NCBI GenBank assembly: GCA_947626315.1
Contig: CANQRQ010000019.1
Span: forward strand, 1-56,657
Reading direction: 5' to 3'
Length of the DNA stretch: 56,657 bases
DNA from: an uncultured Oscillospiraceae bacterium
Lineage (GTDB): Bacteria > Bacillota > Clostridia > Oscillospirales > Oscillospiraceae
A program made the translations under genes and the position numbers. Below are positions 50,727-56,657 of the stretch, one piece after another; the stretch's first letter is position 1; each line of letters opens with the position of its first letter. The notes beneath the pieces are model-generated. The model was given only the letters and a program-made list of their open reading frames with translations, searched no databases and was not told the origin of the DNA.

Positions 50727-52466
50727 ATGCAGACAAATTATACGCGGGAAGTCAACACCCAGATACTTATATCTCTCATGAAGTCCCACGGCATACGCAA
50801 GGTGATAGCCAGCCCAGGGACGACGAATTTCAACTTTGTTGCCAGCGTTCAGTCTGATCCCTTTTTTGAAATATACTCCTCGGTTGACGAACGTTCCGCT
50901 GCCTATATGGCCTGCGGTCTGGCGTCTGAGAGCGGAGAGCCGGTCGCTTTGAGCTGCACCGGAGCCACTGCCTCCCGCAACTATATCCCCGGACTGACGG
51001 AGGCATATTACCGCAGGCTGCCTGTTCTGGCCATAACCTCCACCCAGCATCAGGGGCGTATCGGCCAGAACATTGCCCAGGTCATCGACCGCCGCGCCGT
51101 TTTGAACGACATGGTCAAGCTGAGTATCCAGGCCCCCACGGTCCATACGGAAGAGGACAAGTGGGCCCTGACTGTGCAGATAAACCGGGCCCTGCTGGAG
51201 CTGCGCCGCCATGGCGGAGGCCCGGTCCACATCAATCTGACGACGGAATACAACAAAGATTTTTCCCTCCGGCAGCTTCCAAATGCGAAAGTCATACGCC
51301 GGGTGTGCTATGGCGACGAGCTGCCGCCGATCCCGCAGGGGCGTGTCGCGGTCTTTGCCGGGGCACATCAGCGCTGGAGCGACAGGCTGACGGCGGCCGT
51401 GGACCGATTCTGCGCGGAATACAACGGTGTGGTGCTCTGTGAGCAGGTCAGCAATTACCGCGGGAAATACCGGGTTCTGGACGATGTTGTCGCATCCCAG
51501 GAGCAGTATGCTTCACCCTGCTTTAACGCTGACCTTATGATAGACATCGGAGATATAACCGCGACGGATATACGCTGCAAGGCAGAGCAGGTCTGGCGCG
51601 TGGCCCCTGACGGGGAGCTGAGGGACAGATTCAAAAAAATGAACTGTGTGTTCGAAATGCGGGAGGAGGATTTCTTCGAGGCTTATACGGCCTCCGCCTC
51701 CGGCACATGCAGGGATAACTACTATCATGAATGGTTAGCCGAGATAGATAAATTCGAGCAGAAGATACACGATCTTCCGTTTTCCAATGTATGGATCGCC
51801 CGGCAGACGGCGGGAAAGCTGCCGGAAAAATCTCTCCTGTATCTTGGCATCCTCAACACGGTCCGCTGCTGGAATTTCTTCGAGACCCCTGAGACTGTTA
51901 CATGCTACGCCAATACAGGCGGCTTCGGCATAGACGGCGGCGTGTCGACCTTGCTGGGGCTGTCGCTGGCGGACAAAAGCCGGATCTGTATCGGCGTCGT
52001 GGGCGACCTGGGATTTTTCTATGACATGAACGCTCTTGGAAACCGGCATTTAGGGAAAAATTTGCGCCTTATGTTGGTCAATAACGGCCGCGGCACAGAG
52101 TTTCGCAATTATAACCACCCTGTCGCCAGCTTTGGCGAGGACGCCGACCCCTATATGGCGGCTGCCGGGCATTACGGCGCTCAGTCCAGGGACCTGGTGA
52201 AGCATTACGCGGAGGATTTGGGCTTTGAATATATGAGCGCGGAGAACGAAAGGGAGTACATGGCCAATATCGACCGTTTTCTGACGCCGGAGCTCACCGA
52301 AAAACCGATGATTTTTGAGGTGTTCACAGACTATCGATGCGAGAGCGACGCGTTGAAGATCATGAACAACCTTGAAGTGACAAGGAGCGCGGCGGCAAAA
52401 CAGGCCGTGAAAACCGTGCTGGGGGAGAAAGGGACACAGGCGGTAAAGAAGATACTGAAGAAGTAA
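50727..52466 (+). CDS. MenD-like ThDP-dependent enzyme in polysaccharide cluster
   Basis: The 579-aa protein has the three-domain layout of 2-oxoacid decarboxylase-type ThDP enzymes. The catalytic Glu55 is in SVDERSAAYMACGLA, and the C-terminal ThDP motif is GDLGFFYDMNALGN...MLVNNGRG. The N-terminal HGIRKVIASPGT resembles MenD. No other menaquinone gene is near. Related enzymes in sugar pathways (such as YerE) transfer two-carbon units to make branched sugars, so formation of an unusual branched or acyl-modified sugar is a reasonable guess. The C-terminal 30 residues are basic and helical. Confidence 0.8.
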   Translation: MQTNYTREVNTQILISLMKSHGIRKVIASPGTTNFNFVASVQSDPFFEIYSSVDERSAAYMACGLASESGEPVALSCTGATASRNYIPGLTEAYYRRLPVLAITSTQHQGRIGQNIAQVIDRRAVLNDMVKLSIQAPTVHTEEDKWALTVQINRALLELRRHGGGPVHINLTTEYNKDFSLRQLPNAKVIRRVCYGDELPPIPQGRVAVFAGAHQRWSDRLTAAVDRFCAEYNGVVLCEQVSNYRGKYRVLDDVVASQEQYASPCFNADLMIDIGDITATDIRCKAEQVWRVAPDGELRDRFKKMNCVFEMREEDFFEAYTASASGTCRDNYYHEWLAEIDKFEQKIHDLPFSNVWIARQTAGKLPEKSLLYLGILNTVRCWNFFETPETVTCYANTGGFGIDGGVSTLLGLSLADKSRICIGVVGDLGFFYDMNALGNRHLGKNLRLMLVNNGRGTEFRNYNHPVASFGEDADPYMAAAGHYGAQSRDLVKHYAEDLGFEYMSAENEREYMANIDRFLTPELTEKPMIFEVFTDYRCESDALKIMNNLEVTRSAAAKQAVKTVLGEKGTQAVKKILKK

Positions 52467-52512
52467 TATCCAGAGAACGGAAATGCAGGATCAAGAGGCA
52501 TTTGGAGGACTG

Positions 52513-54066
52513 ATGAGCAGCAACGAGGCCAAAAACATCAGCAGCTATCAGAGCATAGCGAAAAATACCGCTATGCTCTATATCCGCCAAATCATCATTC
52601 TGGTGGTAGGGCTGTATAGCTCCCGGCTCGTTCTGAACGCGTTGGGGACTGACGACTACGGAATATTTCAGGTGGTCGGCGGATTCGTGACGATGTTCAA
52701 CATCATAACGGGAGCGTTTACAGTTGCGATCACCCGGTTTATGTCCCGGGAGTATGTGAGCGATGACCCGGATGATATACGCAGATGCTATTCCACTGCA
52801 CTGATGATCCAGACCTGTTTAGGGCTGGCCGTGTCTCTCCTGATTGCGACCGTAGGGGTCTGGTATGTAAAAAATGTCATGGTGCTGCCGGAAGGGCGGA
52901 CAGGGGACGCCCTGATCGTGCTGGCTTTTTCTGCAGCCTCGTTCTTTATCTCATTGATCAGCAGCCCGTTTAACGCTATGATCGTGGCCAATGAGCGTAT
53001 GCAGGCCTTCGCCTATATTGGCTTGGCTGAAGCAGCAGTTAAAATAATCAATGCCCTGATCGTTTTCAAGATCGCTCACGCGCGGCTGATCGTTTATGGC
53101 GCGCTGACGATGTTGGCCACTTTGCTGGTGCTTTTGCTGTATATCATCTATTGTAAGAGGCATTTCAGGGAATGCCGTTTTATGTTTGAAATTAACAGAA
53201 ACATGCTCAAAAATATGTTCAGCTTCATCAGCTGGGCATTTCTTGGGAATGGGTCTGTCGTGGTCAAGGACCAGGGTGTGAACATGGTCCTGAACTATTT
53301 CGGCGGGACGGCAGTCAACGCAGCCCGGGGAATTGCCAACACTGTCAGCGGAGCGGTTGCCGGCTTTATAAGTAATTTTATTCAGGCAATCCAGCCCCAG
53401 ATAACCAAGCTGTGCGCGATCGGGCAAAACGATAAGATGATCGACCTGATCTTCCTGAGCGCAAAGTGTTCTTACTTTTTAATGCTGGTTTTTTGCCTGC
53501 CGATCTTCAAAAATCTGGAATATATTCTGCGGTTGTGGCTTGGCTATGTCCCGGATTATACCGTGGTTTTTTTGACCATGACGCTGCTGGAATCGCTGAT
53601 ACAAAGCCTCGGGAATCCGATGATCTATGGGATCCTGGCAACTGGAAAACTCAGAAGCTATGAGATCCGGCTGACGATCCTATATACATCCTCCCTGCCC
53701 CTGTCATATATCGCTTTAAGATCCGGTCTGCCTATGATCAGCGCCTATTTTGTTACAGCGGCGTTGACGGCGGCGGTCCACGTTTTGCTGGTGCTGCAAT
53801 CAAAAAAGACATACGGGCTTTCCGTATGGGCTTTTATAAAGCAGGTGATCACGCGGGTGACGGCTGTGACGGTCCCGGCAGGGCTGTTGGTTTATTTTGT
53901 AAGCATCCCGGTGGGGAACCGGTTTGGCCAGCTGGTCCTGGAAACGGCGTTTTCGGTTGCTGTTACAGGCGTCTGTGTTTTGATCCTTGGGCTCAAAACG
54001 GCGGAGAGAAACGCACTGTTTTCCTTTGTGCAAAATAAGCTCCGGCGCAAAAAGGAAAACCAATGA
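52513..54066 (+). CDS. Wzx-type polysaccharide flippase (MVF superfamily)
   Basis: The 517-aa protein has twelve to fourteen hydrophobic helices and the start NTAMLYIRQIIILVVGLYSSRLVLNALGTDDYGIFQVVGG (in parts) typical of Gram-positive polysaccharide exporters. It would flip lipid-linked repeat units across the membrane. I choose ATG 52513 because GGAGG lies six bases before it; ATG 52483 lacks a site. No Wzy-type polymerase is present in the window, so this cluster continues elsewhere or makes a short glycan. Confidence 0.88.
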   Translation: MSSNEAKNISSYQSIAKNTAMLYIRQIIILVVGLYSSRLVLNALGTDDYGIFQVVGGFVTMFNIITGAFTVAITRFMSREYVSDDPDDIRRCYSTALMIQTCLGLAVSLLIATVGVWYVKNVMVLPEGRTGDALIVLAFSAASFFISLISSPFNAMIVANERMQAFAYIGLAEAAVKIINALIVFKIAHARLIVYGALTMLATLLVLLLYIIYCKRHFRECRFMFEINRNMLKNMFSFISWAFLGNGSVVVKDQGVNMVLNYFGGTAVNAARGIANTVSGAVAGFISNFIQAIQPQITKLCAIGQNDKMIDLIFLSAKCSYFLMLVFCLPIFKNLEYILRLWLGYVPDYTVVFLTMTLLESLIQSLGNPMIYGILATGKLRSYEIRLTILYTSSLPLSYIALRSGLPMISAYFVTAALTAAVHVLLVLQSKKTYGLSVWAFIKQVITRVTAVTVPAGLLVYFVSIPVGNRFGQLVLETAFSVAVTGVCVLILGLKTAERNALFSFVQNKLRRKKENQ

Positions 54067-54110
54067 TATAGTCATATCCATGCAGAAAAAGCAAGAAAGG
54101 GGTAAAAACC

Positions 54111-55308
54111 ATGTTCAGACTGTCCAATCTAAAGAAATACACCAAAGAAGGCTGGTGCTATCTCGGCTGCGATTTTGATGTAACGGAAATCAAAAATCCG
54201 TTCCAGGAAAAGACAATGTGGGTCGCCGTAGAGGAAAAGAATGCAGACATGTTGGCGGATAATGTGTATGATCCGTTCGTGCTGGTCCCGGTGATCCTTG
54301 GAATGTACTATAAGCAGGACGTACATATCGACGGAAATATTTCTCCCCGGCTGTATCACAATGTGCAGCACTATCTGATGAATATTTTCGACCGGTTTTC
54401 GGACCACACCAGCCCGATCCAGTTCACCGTGAACGGCTTCGATACCGTTACCCGGGGGGGGGTATTTGGTGGGCACAGGGATCTCCTGCGGCGTCGATTC
54501 TCTGGTGACTATTTACGATAACTTTATCAACGAGACGGACCCGAATTTCAGGATCAACAGCCTGTTTTTCGTCAACTGCGGGACACATGGGGACTATGAA
54601 GACCCCGCTTCCCACAAGAAATACCGCGACAGAGTGGCGCTGAACAAGACTGCGGCGGAAGAACTCGGCCTGCCGATGTATCTGATAAACTCCAATTACC
54701 ACGCTTTTACCCATAAATGGGGAGAACAGGTAATAGGATATCTTGCGATCTACTCCTGCGTTTTGAGTTTGCAGAAATACATTAAGAGATATTATACCTC
54801 GAGCAATCTCAGCTACGACGAAATCGCGGAATTCAACAGGCTCTCCCGAGATTTCGATATCGCTGAATACTGCGAATCTTTTATGCCGCACCTGATTTCC
54901 ACAGAAGCCTTTGAGCTGGTGATCGACGGCTGCCAATACACGAGGGCCGAAAAAACGGAACGGATCAGCGACTGGGAGTTTGCTCATAAGCACCTTAATG
55001 TTTGTGTGCCCACGGTTGACAATGGACGCAACTGCTCCTGCTGCAATAAATGTATGTGGACGCTGATTCCCTTGGATGCGATGGGTAAACTGGACAGCTT
55101 CAAAGACGTATTCGACCTGGATGTTTACAGAAAAAGAGTTTTCGGCTGGAAATGCAGTTTCCTTTCCCACTATGGCAAAGATTCTATGGAAACCTCTATT
55201 GTGAGATACGCCAAAGCGCAAGGCATGAGGTTTCCGCCCAAATGGCTGGCAAGTACCCTGCTGTTTATGCACAGAGCGGCGAGAAAGATAGGCCTGGTAA
55301 AAAAATAA
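54111..55308 (+). pseudogene. PP-loop ATPase gene interrupted at a G9 tract
   Basis: Two frames, 54111-54521 and from 54463 to 55308, are halves of one protein. They join at a run of nine G (54454-54462). With eight G the frame is open for 398 aa and reads VTRGGYLVGTGISCGVDSLVT, in which GISCGVDS is a PP-loop of adenylating ATP pyrophosphatases. A later cysteine cluster (NCSCCNKCMW) may bind zinc. The protein resembles amidotransferase- or QueC-like PP-loop enzymes in glycan clusters; the reaction is unknown. Causes could be on/off slippage, true decay or a base-calling error. Confidence 0.8.
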
Positions 55309-55329
55309 ATAATAAATAAGGAAACCGAT

Positions 55330-56415
55330 ATGAAAATACTTGTCTTAGGCGGCACCGGCGCGATGGGCGTCGATTTGGTAACAATTTTGGGCGAGCGCGG
55401 CGAGAACGTCACCGTCACAAGCCGCTCCGAGAGAAGATCTGAGCTTGAAAATGTCAAGTATATAAAAGGCGACGCACATGACACAGCGTTTCTGCAATCG
55501 CTTCTGTCCGAAAAGTACGACGCGGTTGTAGACTTCATGATTTATAACACAGAAGAATTCAAGTCGAGGCGGGATATGCTTCTCGGTGCGACAGATCAGT
55601 ATGTTTTCCTGAGCTCAAGCCGTGTTTATGCCGATTCTCAAACACCTTTGACCGAAGATTCCCCGCGGCTTCTGGATGTAACCACAGACAGCGAATATCT
55701 GAAAACTGACGAGTATGCCCTCACAAAGGCCCGGTGCGAGAACCTGCTCCATGAATCCGGCAAAACAAACTGGACCATTATCCGGCCTTACATCACATAC
55801 AGCAGCCAGCGTCTGCAGCTTGGCACATATGAAAAGGAACTGTGGTTATACCGAGCTCTGCATGACAGAACGACCGTTTTTCCGATGAAAATTGCGGAAA
55901 AATACACGACTATGACCCTGGGGGAGGATGTAGCCAGAGGAATTTCAAAACTTCTGTTTAATGAAAAGGCGATGGGGCAGGCATTCCATATAGCTACTGA
56001 CAGAGCAATTAAGTGGACTGACGTGCTGGCAGTTTATAGGCGCGTTTTCAAAGATGTCACCAGCCAAGAGATCAAAATCCAGTTTTTTTACGAAAATAAT
56101 GTCGTTTTTGGAAACTACTACCAGGAAATTTATGACAGGTATTATAATCGAAGGTTTGATAACAACAAATTCATGTGCGCGGCAGGAGAGTTTGAATTTG
56201 AACTGCCGGAAGCCGGCCTGGAAAGGTGCCTGAGAGAATTTTTGGAGAGACCTGTGTTCAGAGAGATTCCGATAGTCCCAATGATGGATAAAACAGCGGG
56301 AGAGAGGGCAAGCCTCTCGGAGATTCCGGGGTTAGAGGATAAAGTAAAATATCTAGCGGTAAGATATTTGCCGGATAGAACAAGAAAGGGCATAAAGCGA
56401 TTACTGGGAAAATAA
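55330..56415 (+). CDS. NAD-dependent epimerase/dehydratase (extended SDR)
   Basis: The 361-aa protein begins with the nucleotide-binding motif ILVLGGTGAMGVDLV (GxxGxxG), has the SDR serine region VFLSSSRVYAD and the catalytic YALTK (Tyr-x-x-x-Lys; residues near 138-142), and a long substrate domain. It likely makes a modified nucleotide sugar for the cluster. The C-terminal 40 residues (ending RTRKGIKRLLGK) are an unusual basic tail. It is the last gene before a terminator. Confidence 0.87.
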   Translation: MKILVLGGTGAMGVDLVTILGERGENVTVTSRSERRSELENVKYIKGDAHDTAFLQSLLSEKYDAVVDFMIYNTEEFKSRRDMLLGATDQYVFLSSSRVYADSQTPLTEDSPRLLDVTTDSEYLKTDEYALTKARCENLLHESGKTNWTIIRPYITYSSQRLQLGTYEKELWLYRALHDRTTVFPMKIAEKYTTMTLGEDVARGISKLLFNEKAMGQAFHIATDRAIKWTDVLAVYRRVFKDVTSQEIKIQFFYENNVVFGNYYQEIYDRYYNRRFDNNKFMCAAGEFEFELPEAGLERCLREFLERPVFREIPIVPMMDKTAGERASLSEIPGLEDKVKYLAVRYLPDRTRKGIKRLLGK

Positions 56416-56450
56416 GAACGGGCTTTCTTTCAGCATTGAAAACAGGGATC

Positions 56451-56502
56451 AAAAGTACCCACAGACGCCTCCTTGCGGGTTTGAGGGTGCTTTTCTTTTT
56501 TT
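56451..56502 (+). terminator. Terminator of polysaccharide cluster
   Basis: AAAAGTACCC (56451-56460) pairs with GGGTGCTTTT (56485-56494), with one mismatch, and CTTTTTTTTG follows. It ends the cluster 35 nt after the SDR gene. Confidence 0.7.
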
Positions 56503-56519
56503 GTGATGGTCCCTTTGTT

Positions 56520-56560
56520 CCCCTTGGATTTGGTAAAATGAGGATACCAAATCCAAGGGG
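56520..56560 (+). promoter_or_regulatory. 16-bp inverted repeat over ribosome site of recombinase gene
   Basis: CCCCTTGGATTTGGTA (56520-56535) and its exact complement (56545-56560) are separated by nine bases. The right arm includes AAGGGG of the ribosome binding site for the GTG at 56569. In RNA the stem would hide that site; in DNA it could be an operator or recombination core site. Confidence 0.7.
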
Positions 56561-56568
56561 GTATTTTT

Positions 56569-56657
56569 GTGAGCAATATTATAAATAAGGAAGAGATCAA
56601 GCGCTTTGAGGCGGCTCTACGGTCGGAGGACCGGGCGGCGGGGACGGTGGAGAAGTA
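56569..56657 (+). CDS. Possible tyrosine recombinase/integrase, 5' end only
   Basis: Only 29 codons are present. After a GTG start with AAGGGGG eight bases upstream the protein reads SNIINKEEIKRFEAALRSED and then RAAGTVEKY. A helix of this kind followed by a T-V/I-x-x-Y element is typical of the N-terminal core-binding (SAM-like) domain of integrases and Xer-type recombinases. The catalytic domain lies beyond the window, so the call is tentative. Confidence 0.6.
   Translation, partial: MSNIINKEEIKRFEAALRSEDRAAGTVEK

Overview
The window (about 56.7 kb) looks like a chromosomal segment of a spore-forming, GC-rich clostridium of the Oscillospiraceae type (Flavonifractor, Lawsonibacter, Intestinimonas or Pseudoflavonifractor-like). 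The reasons are spoIIE, a tRNA-sensing T-box leader, consensus sigma-A promoters, clostridial ABC and PTS-free sugar loci, and strongly GC-biased codon use that creates long false ORFs on the opposite strands. The genus is an inference.

Layout. (1) 1-5.2 kb: spoIIE with a small membrane-anchored partner, metA (acetyl-CoA type), and a split chromate transporter. (2) 5.3-10.1 kb: a consensus promoter and a tryptophan-specific T-box (specifier UGG, acceptor pairing UGGC) precede a TrpXYZ-type ABC transporter operon with a TrpB2-type tryptophan synthase beta gene inside it. (3) 10.1-13.5 kb: HxlR regulator with a perfect inverted repeat, a MATE exporter, a ferredoxin-like protein, and a DJ-1 protein. 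(4) 13.5-17.1 kb: an operon of glycerol-1-phosphate dehydrogenase, glycerol kinase and a HAD-IIA phosphatase, followed by kup (potassium) and degV (fatty-acid binding). (5) 20.5-31.1 kb: a maltodextrin locus with a LacI regulator, an ABC importer (MalEFG type, no ATPase here), type I pullulanase, GH133 debranching enzyme and a GH13 alpha-1,6-glucosidase.

(6) 31.7-45.8 kb is the most interesting metabolic region. Two facing gene blocks together make a nearly complete sulfoquinovose (SQ) degradation system of the sulfoglycolytic-transketolase (sulfo-TK) type. The minus-strand block has a GH31 enzyme with the complete sulfoquinovosidase residue set, a DUF4867-like protein, a TctABC tripartite transporter, and a fucose/arabinose-isomerase-fold sugar isomerase. 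The plus-strand block has a DMT permease, an RpiB-like isomerase that has lost the usual ring-opening and phosphate-binding residues, a two-subunit transketolase, and an iron alcohol dehydrogenase fit to reduce sulfoacetaldehyde to isethionate. A ROK repressor lies between them. The function is inferred from gene content and residues.

(7) 46.2-56.4 kb: a polysaccharide island. It has three low-GC GT2 glycosyltransferases, a polysaccharide pyruvyl transferase, a MenD-like ThDP enzyme, a Wzx-type flippase, a PP-loop ATPase gene broken at a run of nine G, and an extended SDR. It ends beside the start of a possible tyrosine recombinase whose ribosome binding site lies inside a 16-bp inverted repeat.

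The best candidate for something not previously described is a structured repeat of about 225 nt, found twice (25327-25549 plus; 39200-39425 minus). Each copy sits directly after a transporter gene. Its three consecutive hairpins differ between the copies by compensatory base changes, while a GC-rich core of about 65 nt is almost unchanged. In both places the outer hairpin is repeated on the far side of the element.
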